A stretch of DNA of 64,000 nucleotides from Ricinus communis. Taxonomy: Eukaryota; Streptophyta; Magnoliopsida; Malpighiales; Euphorbiaceae. The position numbers and the translations under genes are program-made. The notes under the pieces were generated by a model, which did no database searches, had not been told where the DNA came from, and worked only from the letters and a program-made list of their open reading frames with translations. The first letter of the stretch is position 1. Each line of letters starts with the position of its first letter. The stretch is taken from contig NC_063256.1 of the NCBI RefSeq assembly GCF_019578655.1, positions 1,922,001 to 1,986,000 on the forward strand, read 5' to 3'. Of this stretch, positions 48,154-58,509 are shown one piece after another.

Positions 48154-51100
48154 ATGGCTAATTCAGTCCACAGTCACGAGGTTGTGTCAGACAACTTGAG
48201 GAAACAGCTTGCAGTTGCTGTGAGGAGTATTCAATGGAGTTATGCAATTTTCTGGTCACTGTCAACTAGTCAACAAGGGTATATGTAAATATAGTATATA
48301 ACTTCTCTTATCTATTTATACAGCTCCTTGTTTCTTCTACTCTATGTCTGGGTGTCTTTAGTTCATGAATAATATGGTTGCTAGAAGATTGTGGGTTTCT
48401 TTTCTCTCTACTGTAGAAACTGTGCAGGACATCACTAGAGTTTGATGGAACCAGCAGTTGGGCTGATTATTGCTAAGAAAGCAAATTCCTAGTTTCATGT
48501 AGAAATAAGTGAGCATTTTAGCATCTTATTTTGAGTATGATATATTCAGTACTTCGTTTAAAGATATGCTTAGTGGGATTTAAAGTTTAAACTAGAATTT
48601 CTCTGTACATTAGTAATCAGGTCGCGACTTGCAGGAGAATTTCTCCCTTCAAAGGATTTTGATGGGGTTGTGGAAGTCTTAGTTAGCACCTTATGCCTAG
48701 ATAATTCTACTGTAAAGCCTTTTCCGTTTTCTTGACTTTAATGTGATTGATAATTTGCAAGGGTTCTGGAGTGGGTTGATGGGTACTACAATGGAGACAT
48801 CAAGACTAGGAAGACTGTTCAAGCTATGGAACTTAAATATGACAAGATAGGCTTACAGAGAAGTGAACAATTGAGAGAACTTTACAAGTCTCTTCTTGAA
48901 GGTGAAGTAGACCACCACGCTAAGAGGCCTTCCGCTGCCCTGTCTCCAGAGGATCTCTCTGATGCTGAGTGGTATTATTTGGTTTGCATGTCCTTTGTAT
49001 TCACTCCTGGTCAAAGGTACTATTCTCTCTTCCATTACTTGACATTTCTCTGTAATGTTGATAAAAGCAATGTGGAACTTAGATGATAATTCTTCTATCA
49101 AATTCTTCCATAGTTTGCCAGGAAGGGCGTTTGCAAATGGAGAAACCATCTGGTTATGCAATGCTCAATATGCAGATGCTAAAGTATTTTCCCGCTCTTT
49201 GCTTGCAAAGGTTGGTTTTACTTGTCTAAGATATCTTTTAATAGATGCAAAATGCAGCTGGTTTAGTAGCCATTTTATATTAGAACCAGTAAAAGAAAAC
49301 TGACCTTTTTTTCTGTGAATTTGTTTTTCTGTAACTGGACTTCATCACTGTTCTTAGAGTGCTTCTATTCAGGTAAGAACTCCTTTATACTGGAAACAAA
49401 AGAATGCAAAGATGTTTGGTCATGCACCCTCACATTTGCATCAGCATTGATATTTATATTGGTTGTGTGTTAATTTTGCAGACTGTGGTATGTTTTCCCC
49501 ACCTTGACGGAGTAATCGAGCTGGGTATAACTGAACTGGTAATTTCCTGTCTGGAATAATAACAATAGCCTTTCAATTTCAGAATATGCAAATAATGGAA
49601 TGAAACAGCTTATTAATGCATTAAATATGCAACCTCTTTTTGTCATGTCTCCTCCTTTTAAGGTTGCGGAGGACCCTAATCTTATTCAACACATTAAGGC
49701 TTCCTTATTGGACTTTTCAAAGCCAGTTTGCTGTGAGAAAACCATCTCTGCGCCTCATAGTGCAGATGATGATAAAGACCCTGTAGGTGCTCAAGTTGAC
49801 CATAAGACAGTTCACACTTCGGAAACTTTGGAGAACCTGTACACCCCTGTAAAAGCTATCATATTTGACCAAGAGACAATTGAGGAGTTGCAAGAAAATG
49901 TCCTTGAGGAAGTGAACACTGACTCTCCTGATGATTGTTCAAATGGCTGTGAGCACAATCACCAGACTGAGGATTCTATGCTTGGAGGTCTATATGGTCG
50001 GACCTCTCATATTCAGAGCTCACATTCTATGGATGATGAAATTAGCAAAGATATTCAAGATTCTATGAATTCTAGTGATTGCATATCAGAGGCTGTCATG
50101 AATGAAGATAAAACTCTTTCTTCTAACTACAAAAATGTAAGCCATCTTCAATTGAAAGGACTTCAAGAAGGCAACCGCACCAAATTGAGCTCCCTGGGTC
50201 AGGGAGCCAAGGATGACTTGCACTATAAAAGAACTCTATCTACAGTTCTGCAAAGTTCAACCCAATTGATTGGAAATTCTTGTTTCCAAAGTGGTATCTA
50301 CAAATCCAGTTTTGTCACTTGGAAGAAAGGAGCATTTAGCAGTCAGAAGCCACAGGTACAGCAAAATATGTTGAAGAAAATCCTATCTTCAATCCCTTTA
50401 ATGCATGGTGCTCACCCTCTTAGTTTGCACAAAGAAAATGCAAGAAAAGATTGCCATAGGAAGCTGAATTGCGATATAACATGTGAGGGTTTATCTGATA
50501 AACAAAGAGAGCATGAGAGATTTCTTGCACTCAAGTCAATGATTCCTACTGTCACTGAGGTAATTAAACTATCTATATTGAAAATTATATTATTTTCTCA
50601 GAAGTTTTAATACTCTCATTAAGCTTGACTAATTTTATACAGATTGACAAGGCAGCAATCCTTGATGACATGATTAGATATTTGAAAGAGCTTGAGGCCA
50701 GAGTAGAAGATTTAGAATCTTGTGTGGAATCGGTAGATTATATTGCAAGACCAAAAAGAAATTACATGGACATGGCAGAGCAGACATCTGATAACTATGA
50801 CAAGATTGGCAAGGATAACAAGCATTGGATGAACAAGATGAAGGTCTCTGACATCTATTACACTGACCTAGAGTTTTGTGAGGTATCTGAAGATGGCCTG
50901 CCCTCAGATGTGAAAGTCAGCATGAGGGAGAAAGAGGTCGTAATTGAGATGAAATGTGCTTATAGGGAATACATATTGCTTGACATCATGGATGAAATCA
51001 GCAATCTTCACTTAGATGTGCACTCAGTTCAATCATCTACTACTGACGGCATTCTCACATTGACCTTAAAATCTAAGGTTTGTGCTAAAAGGGAAATCTA

Positions 51101-51324
51101 AGCAGATCCCTGTCACTACTTTTGTTTTTCACCTTTCCTGCAAAATTATTAATCAGAGTAATAAATTTGACAGTAATGATACCCTTATTCTTCACCTTCC
51201 AGAAAATGATAAACTCTTGTGAACTTGGTTACAGTTTCGAGGGGCAGCAGTTGCATCAGCAGGGATGATCAAGCAAGCACTTCGGAAGATTGGCAAGCAA
51301 GAGTGGAAGGATGTTGTATTTTAA
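48154..51324 (+). CDS. GL3/EGL3-like bHLH transcription factor
   Basis: Subgroup IIIf-type bHLH regulator that pairs with R2R3-MYB and WD40 proteins to control anthocyanins and epidermal cell fate (family knowledge). Exons: 48154-48278, 48762-49016, 49114-49210, 49358-49372, 49482-49538, 49663-50559, 50643-51077 and 51235-51324. They total 1971 nt (656 aa), and every splice site is GT-AG. The N-terminal MYB-interacting region is intact ([83 protein letters not shown]). An acidic central part follows. The HLH (about 459-515) has [21 protein letters not shown], and an ACT-like C-terminal domain follows ([39 protein letters not shown]). The basic region reads [12 protein letters not shown] and lacks the His-Glu-Arg contact pattern of typical E-box binders. 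It is probably a GL3/EGL1-type member; the exact ortholog is unresolved. Confidence 0.92.
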
Positions 51325-51462
51325 CTAATCATCAAGGGAGTGAAATTAGGGTCTGCCGAGTCAGTAGAATTGGCTTCTAAATCATGTGATTTGTTGCTGT
51401 AACTGCTTTCTTTAACTGTTCAACCTCAATGCTAGCCAGTTAGATGTTCTCCGTTTCCTATC

Positions 51463-51468
51463 AATAAA
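51463..51468 (+). terminator. Candidate poly(A) signal of the bHLH gene
   Basis: AATAAA about 140 bases after the stop codon, in a suitable AT-rich context. Assigned by position only. Confidence 0.4.
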
Positions 51469-51551
51469 CTATGTTTGAGAATAGGTTTTCTTTCTTTTCA
51501 TTTATTTTCCAATAAACAAGATAATGAAAGCACCACAGTTACCATGCCACT

Positions 51552-51557
51552 TTTATT
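51552..51557 (-). terminator. Candidate poly(A) signal of the 2OG dioxygenase gene
   Basis: TTTATT on the plus strand (AATAAA on the gene strand), about 440 bases beyond the stop. The two convergent genes would then end less than 100 bases apart. Confidence 0.3.
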
Positions 51558-51998
51558 AGATCCCATCTCCTACATTCATAAACATATAAATAGAATATAT
51601 TATACAAACATATAAAAGTGGAAGTTGAACTCCAACTGTACAAAGCAATTCAAAAAATAAAAAAACTCCAACTGTACAACTGAAACTCCAACTGTATAAC
51701 CTTTCTCTATAATGTGTTCAAGTACTTAACAAGTCAAAGCTCCCAAACTCCCAAACTCAACTAACTCACCTCTGGAAGATGCAAACTCATTCATTACTCC
51801 CACAGAAATAACATTTAAACAAATATATATACTCACACTTTTGACATATCTTTGCTGGAGGTCTCTAGCAAACATAAGAACCAGTGATTTAATAACTTAA
51901 TTAACAAAAACGAAATTATGATCAGTAATGATTAATATGACCAATGAGTACATGAAGAAGAACCTAAACTTTTTGATTTAGTTTCCCAGTCATGTAAT

Positions 51999-53072
51999 TC
52001 AGAGATTCAACCCTGCAAAATCCTTAACAGTGAAGCCAACCTTTTCGAACTTTCCTCTTTCATTGCTCTCTCTGAACTTCAAATAATCTGAACAAACAAA
52101 TGGTTTGTAAATTCTTCCACATCCTTCTCCTACAACTTCGTCTGGTGCCGAGATCACCTTCTGATCCTCAAAGCACCAGAAAAAGGCAAGAGACAGGCGA
52201 TTAGCTGATTGCTTCAGAACAACTTGATGTTCTGATGATCTGAATTTCTCGTTGCTCCAAGCTTGCAACATATCTCCTATGTTCACCACCAACGTTTCTT
52301 CACAAGGACTTATGTCCATCCATTTCCCTTCTCTAGATTTTACCTGTAGCCCACCAATTTCATCTTGGTATACAATCGTTATGCAGCTCATATCTGTATG
52401 CATTCCTAGGCCTTCAACTTCATCTTCCAGATTTTTTGGAGGTGTGTAGTTTACAATCCTCAAATAGCCATGGCAGTTGTTGAATTCAGTTTCATAGAAT
52501 TTCTTGTCAAGACCATCTCCCAAGCTCAACAATAACATCTCTACTATTCTTTTCGATAATTCTGTCATTTTGCTCCCATACTCCTGAAGCACATCGCTAT
52601 CAGAACATAAAAGAGAACACAGAAGAAATTAACACCACAAATTCTGAACCAAATATGTGAAGAGAAACGGGAAAAAGCTAAAAGGGTATATAGAACCAAA
52701 GCTGTCTATATCTCACCTGAATTCAGAATTCTGTTGGTTAAAGAGGACGTCCGCAGAACTCTGAGCAGATGCAAGAAAGTTTGGTCCTGAAACTCGAAGA
52801 CTTTCAAAGTAAGGGGAAGCTATGAAATGAGGAGTATAAGTTTTGATAGAAGATGAGGGACCGAGTTTAAATTTTATCTCGGAAGGGAGACTAAATATGT
52901 TCTGTGATAACAAGTAGATTTTGTTGTAAAGTTGTTTAGAGATTCCATGATTGGTAATATTGAAGAAACCCCATTCTTTGCAGGCTTCAGCAAGAGAGGA
53001 CAGAGAAGACTGATTTATTGGCTTCGAAATGTCTAGGATGGGAAGCTCTACAGAAGTCTGGCATCCTGGCAT
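51999..53072 (-). CDS. GA20-oxidase-like 2-oxoglutarate/Fe(II) dioxygenase
   Basis: Soluble 2OG-Fe(II) oxygenase of the plant DOXC type. The closest resemblance I can name is the gibberellin 20-oxidase-like group, whose substrate is unknown, so the call does not imply a role in GA synthesis. Two exons, 53072-52717 and 52596-51999, total 954 nt (317 aa). The N-terminal DIOX_N part has ELPILDIS and ACKEWGFFNITNHGI. The 2OG-FeII core has the HxD motif HTD (H185, D187), the distal H242 in SSEHQVVL and the 2-oxoglutarate-binding R252 in NRLSLAFF. All catalytic ligands are present, so it should be an active enzyme. The start is the ATG of MPGCQT; the frame is open slightly further upstream but without an ATG. 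It is transcribed toward the bHLH gene. Confidence 0.92.
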
Positions 53073-54318
53073 TGTTGCTTTTAACACAGCAGAAATTGGA
53101 TAAATTGTCAGTCAGATGAACTTGAGCATTGTTGCAGCTTATATACATATATACACACAGATGGCTCAATTCAAATAGGATGACTTAAAGAGTAATTCAT
53201 TGCCCCAGGAAAATGACAAAAAGAAAATCGAATATGGAATGATCAAGTCCTGGTCGTTGGTGTATTGATATGATGGTCAAAAACTTAGGCAGCTATCAAA
53301 GAAAAGACCATACAGTATGTAAGTTGAGTTGAATATGTATGTTATTTTTAAGAAGAAAGTGAAAGAAAATTGAAGAAGGTTGTAATAAATAAATACAACT
53401 TGTATTCTCATGAAGCATGAGATGACAGGCTGGTAAGAAGGTTCTCTAGGCAAATGGGATTTGAGTCATATGCTTAAATTGTTGATCTTTGAGCTATGAA
53501 TTAATTCTTCTTCAGAAAGTCTAAACCAACCCATATGCTTGGTTACAAAGCATTTACAGCTTTAAGACATTTCTTTTTTTTCTTTTTTCTTTTTTATAAA
53601 AAAATAAAAAAATCACACAAAAGAAAAATCTTTACTGAAGCTGAAAGATTTAGTTATTTATAATATAAATGTACAAGCATGCCAAAGTTTGAAGATTTAA
53701 GAATTTTTTAGTAATAAAATACTAAAGCCCAAGCCTATATTAAAATATATTAATTAAAGAAATAAAAATCTTATTTAAAAAGATATTGAGTAAACATTTT
53801 ATTAACTCAAGAAAATTATCCCATTTGCTTTATTATAGCTAAACTGGAACTAGTTATAGCCTGTATCAGGGCATTATTATTATTATTATTATTGTTATAA
53901 TTCTACAGATATATTTATCTATTTCTTTTTCCTTTATAATCTCTATAGTTATTTGATCTTAACACTTCTATTAACCTGATATTAATGGAAATATAAAAAC
54001 TGATCAGATACAGATATATGTGCTTAGTTTAATTATATAAAAGGGTGGAGCAGCCACCAAATCTATCTCCGTAATCACTATTCCTACGAACGACGCCGCT
54101 AAGCATCCTCGTGAAAGAGAAAAAGCGACGCTCGTTCTCTGTTTTCCGGTTCTCCAACGTCTTTTTGTCCTCTCTAAAATCACGCGCGTCTGTGCACGTA
54201 AACGGTTTTCTAAGTGACAGAAAGAATCTCCTGTGTCCATCCCAAAATCTTGTTTAAATCCCTCTGGAAAGATCTTGAGCATTTACGTTCCTTATCAAGC
54301 CAAGTCGCTCTGATTAGT
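53073..54318. promoter_or_regulatory. Divergent promoter region, 2OG dioxygenase (minus) and PPR (plus)
   Basis: Shared upstream DNA of two head-to-head genes. The dioxygenase side shows a TATA-like tatatacatatatac near 53140-53154. The PPR side becomes CpG-richer from 54060 to 54200, as expected for a 5' UTR. There is a polypyrimidine/poly(A) tract at about 53570-53612 and (ATT)n at about 53875-53892. No other gene is seen. Confidence 0.45.
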
Positions 54319-56238
54319 ATGTTTTATCTTATAAGAAATGCATACAAACTGTTCGATAAAATCACCACACCAAACTCTCACGTAACAACCTTCATATGTT
54401 GTTTGTATTACACTTCTACATTCAATAAACATACAAATTACGAAGATCCCACAAATTTTCATTACCCAAACGACAACGTAATATCATGGACATATAAAAT
54501 TTCCAAGCTGGTTAGTAAAAACCAGCCTGAACAGGCAATTGGGCTGTTCAAAACTATGCTATTAACTGATCAAAGGCCTAACTTTGTGACACTAGTGAGC
54601 GTAATACGTGGCTTAGGTGCATTTCATTGCCAAGACTTAATAAGTGCGGCACATGGGTTTGTGATTAAATTGGGGTTTGAGCTAGAAGTTCCTGTCCGGA
54701 CAGCTCTTATTCGATTTTACACGTTGTTTGATTTTGAAATTTCGCTGAAGTTATTCGATCAAAAGCTACACAATGATGTCGTATTGTGGAGCGCAATGGT
54801 TTCGGCTTGTGTTAAGAACGCCAAGTATAGGGAGGGTGTTCAACATTTCAGGAGAATGTTGAATTATGGTACAGAAGCTAATCATGTAACTGTTATTAGT
54901 ATTTTGTCTGCTTGTGGTCATCTTGGTGGATTATGTTTTGTGAAAGAGATTCATGGGTTTTGTTTAAAAAAGGTGTTTTATTCTTTTACAGTTGTTCAAA
55001 ACTCACTTATGGATGCGTATGCAAAATGTGGGAAAATTGAGGCTTCTTTTTATATATTCAATAGGATATGTGAGAAGGATTTGATTTCATGGAGAACTGT
55101 GATTCGCATATGTGTTGAGAATGAGTGTCCCAGAGAAGCATTGGATATTTTCTTGAAGATGCAACGTTCTACCACTGAAGCAGATGAAATTATTATCCGG
55201 GATACAATTATGGCATCAATACAAGCAAAAGAGCTTAAATTTGGACTTGGATTTCATGCTTACATAGAGAAAAATGGATTCTCAGGTTATGTTTCAGTTG
55301 GGACTGCACTTCTGCAAATGTATGGTAAGTTCAGCAAGTTTAGTTCAGCTTGGCTGGTATTTGATCAACTGAATTATAAAGATCTTATTGCATGGAGTGC
55401 AATGATCTCAGTATATGCTCGAGGAGGGAAACCGTATGACGCCTTAAATATATACAGACAGATGCAGTCCACAAATGAGAAAGCTAATGAGGTTACATTT
55501 GTTAGCCTATTACAAGCATGTTCTGCACTGGGTGCTCAAGAGCTTGGGGAAAGCATCCATGGATTCATAACTAAAGCTGGTCATTCATCCAATGCTTTTC
55601 TGAATTCTGCATTGATTGATTTATACTGCAAATTTGGAAGTGTAAAGAAAGGGAAGGCTGTCTTTGACGAAATTTCCACCAAAGACCTAATTTGTTGGAG
55701 TTCAATGATTAATGGATACGCGTTGAATGGATGTGGATCTGAGGCTCTTGAAACATTCGCAGACATGTTGAATTGGGGATTCAAGCCCAATGAAACTGTT
55801 TTCCTTTCCATTCTATCTGTGTGTAGTCAATGTGGGCTAGAACATGAGGGTCGCAAATGGTTTTATTATATGCAGGAAAAGTATCGACTTGCTCCAAAAC
55901 TTTCACACTATGCTTGCATGGTGGATTTGCTAAGTCGCCATGGACATATTGAGGAGGCTCTTATGTTTGTAAAGAAAATGCCAGTGGTGCCTGATAAAAG
56001 AATCTGGGGAGCTGTTCTTGCTGGTTGTAGATCAAGAGGAGATGGGTCAACTGAGGTGGCAGAGTTTGTAGTCCGACAGCTTAGCGCACTAGACCCAGAA
56101 AACACAAGCTATTATGTGACTTTATTAGACTTGTACGCAGAGCAGGGTCGATGGAAGGATGTGGAGAGGCTTACAAAAATAGTGGATGAGAAGGGGTCAA
56201 CGAAGAGAATAGAATGCAACGTAATGGAAACAAATTAA
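54319..56238 (+). CDS. PLS-class pentatricopeptide repeat protein, E-type C terminus
   Basis: PPR proteins bind organellar RNA in a sequence-specific way; PLS-E members mostly guide C-to-U editing in plastids or mitochondria (family knowledge). It is an intronless 1920-nt frame (639 aa). Repeats run through most of the protein, recognisable by DVVLWSAMVSACVKNAKYRE, NSLMDAYAKCGKIEASFYIF, DLISWRTVI, TALLQMYGKF, DLIAWSAMISVYARGGKPYD, NEVTFVSLLQACSALGA and DLICWSSMINGYALNG. The end has the E-motif pattern (PDKRIWGAVLAGCRSRG, DPENTSYYVTLLDLYAEQG) and stops without a DYW deaminase domain. The frame is open 35 codons upstream of the first ATG, back to a TAA at 54211-54213, but has no earlier ATG. 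The organelle cannot be decided from the N terminus. Confidence 0.92.
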   Translation: MFYLIRNAYKLFDKITTPNSHVTTFICCLYYTSTFNKHTNYEDPTNFHYPNDNVISWTYKISKLVSKNQPEQAIGLFKTMLLTDQRPNFVTLVSVIRGLGAFHCQDLISAAHGFVIKLGFELEVPVRTALIRFYTLFDFEISLKLFDQKLHNDVVLWSAMVSACVKNAKYREGVQHFRRMLNYGTEANHVTVISILSACGHLGGLCFVKEIHGFCLKKVFYSFTVVQNSLMDAYAKCGKIEASFYIFNRICEKDLISWRTVIRICVENECPREALDIFLKMQRSTTEADEIIIRDTIMASIQAKELKFGLGFHAYIEKNGFSGYVSVGTALLQMYGKFSKFSSAWLVFDQLNYKDLIAWSAMISVYARGGKPYDALNIYRQMQSTNEKANEVTFVSLLQACSALGAQELGESIHGFITKAGHSSNAFLNSALIDLYCKFGSVKKGKAVFDEISTKDLICWSSMINGYALNGCGSEALETFADMLNWGFKPNETVFLSILSVCSQCGLEHEGRKWFYYMQEKYRLAPKLSHYACMVDLLSRHGHIEEALMFVKKMPVVPDKRIWGAVLAGCRSRGDGSTEVAEFVVRQLSALDPENTSYYVTLLDLYAEQGRWKDVERLTKIVDEKGSTKRIECNVMETN

Positions 56239-57075
56239 TAGGTATAAATTGCCTCCAATTCCCTTCTCATGACAGGTGAATTTCAATTGTTTGTTGCTTT
56301 TCCTATCTTTGCGTTGTTTTATGTTGGCACTTTTCTGGAACACTGGTAGTTTGTTGGGAAGTAGATATTGATTTTTCTAGTACTTGCAACTTTTTAATTC
56401 GTGATCTTTGGCTAACCTGTGAGTTTTTGGAAGTGGCTATTGATTCATATGCCGAGTTGATTCCCACTTAGCAGTTCTCCAAGGAGGTGTTTAATTACTG
56501 CAAGTGAAAGGGCACATGAATCTGGAGTTTAATTACTGTTTATTTGCTCGACTTTTACGTGAAATTTTCGTGCAGTTTCTGACTTCTTATATTTGTAACT
56601 TATCATTAAATCCTCTCCTATTAGAGTTGCAATTAGACGAAGTTGAATTGAACCTTAGCCACACAAGGATAGCTCGAATGTAAAAAAAGTTTAACCATGT
56701 TGAATCGATTCTTTTGTTTTAATCTTAGAACAAAAACAATTGTTTTGATCAAATATATAACGTAAGAAATGCTATAGAAAAAAAGATATGTAACATAACA
56801 TTTTATTGCTTTAAAGTGCATTAATCTTGGATTTCATTTAAATCTGGTCTAACTACATATTTAAATATCTTCATATGACATCTCTGAACTGATTATCCTT
56901 ACGATGTAATTGTAGAATTAAATGAACTCTTGAAACTTACATCTGTAATTAATTTCTTAAATAAATTTAGCATAATGAGGGCCTTTTCTTGTGAAAGCAC
57001 GTTATCTCCCTCTCTTTCTCGTGCAGACCCACAGTCGCTCACTCTAACATTCATACTGGGTTTGCCTGTTCAGAG
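56239..57075. other. Intergenic: PPR 3' UTR and C2-gene 5' region
   Basis: No gene seen. The PPR 3' UTR lies on the left. The C2-gene promoter and 5' UTR lie on the right, with a pyrimidine-rich ctccctctctttctc near 57007. Confidence 0.5.
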
Positions 57076-58509
57076 ATGAAAAAAGGGATCCTTGAAGTCC
57101 TACTTGTTCATGCTGAAGGCATTAGACACACAAATCTCATTGGTAACTCTTGACTCTTGCTCCCTAAGTCCCAGCTATTAACTGTCTTTAAGTGCCCCGT
57201 ATTCTGACCTCTGTTTTAACATTTTCTTTTAGAAACCAAATAAGAAACCTGCGCTGTTTCAATATTTAACTAACTGGTGCACACTAATAGTTTCATTATA
57301 TTGTTTGGTTATAGGAAGACCAGCCTATTATGTCATCACACAATGTGGCAACAGAGTACATGAAAGCAAAGTTTCATCAGGTTTACTTCCTGCTTTTCAT
57401 TTTTAATATACTTGCCTGCATTCAACTAAACTAAGCTTCAATCCGAATTTATTTTCATTTTTAATATCTTTACCATTAATTCCTCCATCAATTTGTTGAA
57501 GAGTTCTACTACCTGAGCTCCATGATGCAGGTAAAGACCAAGAGGCTTGCTGGAATGAGAAATTCAGGTTTGAATTTCCACTAATTGATTGGAAACGCAT
57601 GACCCATCTAAAATTCAGAATCATGGATAAGGAATTCTTCACAGACAGTGGATTTGTTGGGGAAACCATGTAATATTAAATAATTCTTGTCTACAGTTTT
57701 TTTTCTTCCCACTAGTATTCTGTCTTTTAAAATCTTGATGTTGCACAAAGTTAATGGGGGATCATGGAGCACAAAGATGCGAGTACGAAACCCAACTAGA
57801 TTTTTTCACTTTAATTTTGTTTTAGATTTCAAGTGGATAAGAAAATTATGCATTCACCCTGACTTGACTGTTTAATATTTCCTCTCTTTTCAGACTAGCT
57901 TCATAGCATTTGAGTGACACTCCCATGGCTACAAGTTACACGTAGAATTAGAAGAAAGAGAGCTTGCATGAAAGTTAAAATTCTGCTAAACATATTTCGC
58001 ATTGTAGAACTTTCTTTTGCATAATACTTTTCTGTAGATATAGCAACAATGTAATATCAGAAATATCATCACTTCTTAAAATTTTGTTATTGTTTAGCTT
58101 TTAATGTAGATATTATTTTTGCTTCCGTGAGTCAGAATATACCTTGGAGGAATAATAGCTGAGGGAATTAATAAAGGAATTCTAGAAGTGAAACCAGCTC
58201 CATATAATGTGGTGCTTGAAGATGACACCTATAAAGGAGAGATTAAAATTGGACTCAATTTCATTATCAATGTAAGTACCATCTATATTTCAGTTGTTTC
58301 TTATGCCCTAATGAAGAGAGCATATGATATAATTAGACTATATGATGCAGGAAGAAGAGGATATGGAGACAAGGGAATTTGTTGCACCACTGAATGAACC
58401 TAGACCATCATTCTTCCGATCCATTATGAATCTCTTGAAATCTTCATGGTTGAGGTTCTGGGTTTATTGCAGTAGATTGATTTGCAAGAAAAAGCTGAAG
58501 GAAAATTAG
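57076..58509 (+). CDS. Small C2-domain protein (16-kDa phloem protein/ERG3-like)
   Basis: Single-C2 proteins bind phospholipids, often with calcium (family knowledge). Exons: 57076-57142, 57315-57380, 57531-57669, 58136-58271 and 58351-58509. They total 567 nt (188 aa), all GT-AG and in frame. The C2 strands are visible as MKKGILEVLLVHAEGI, AYYVITQCGNRVHESKV, ACWNEKFRFEF (the conserved WNE.F.F), THLKFRIMDKEFFTDSGFVG and NVVLEDDTYKGEIKIGLNFI. The D-x-D calcium-loop acidic pattern is only partly kept (MDKEFFTD). After the C2 domain comes a non-C2 tail SIMNLLKSSWLRFWVYCSRL followed by a Lys-rich end. It is hydrophobic/aromatic then basic, which could add membrane contact. Confidence 0.85.
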
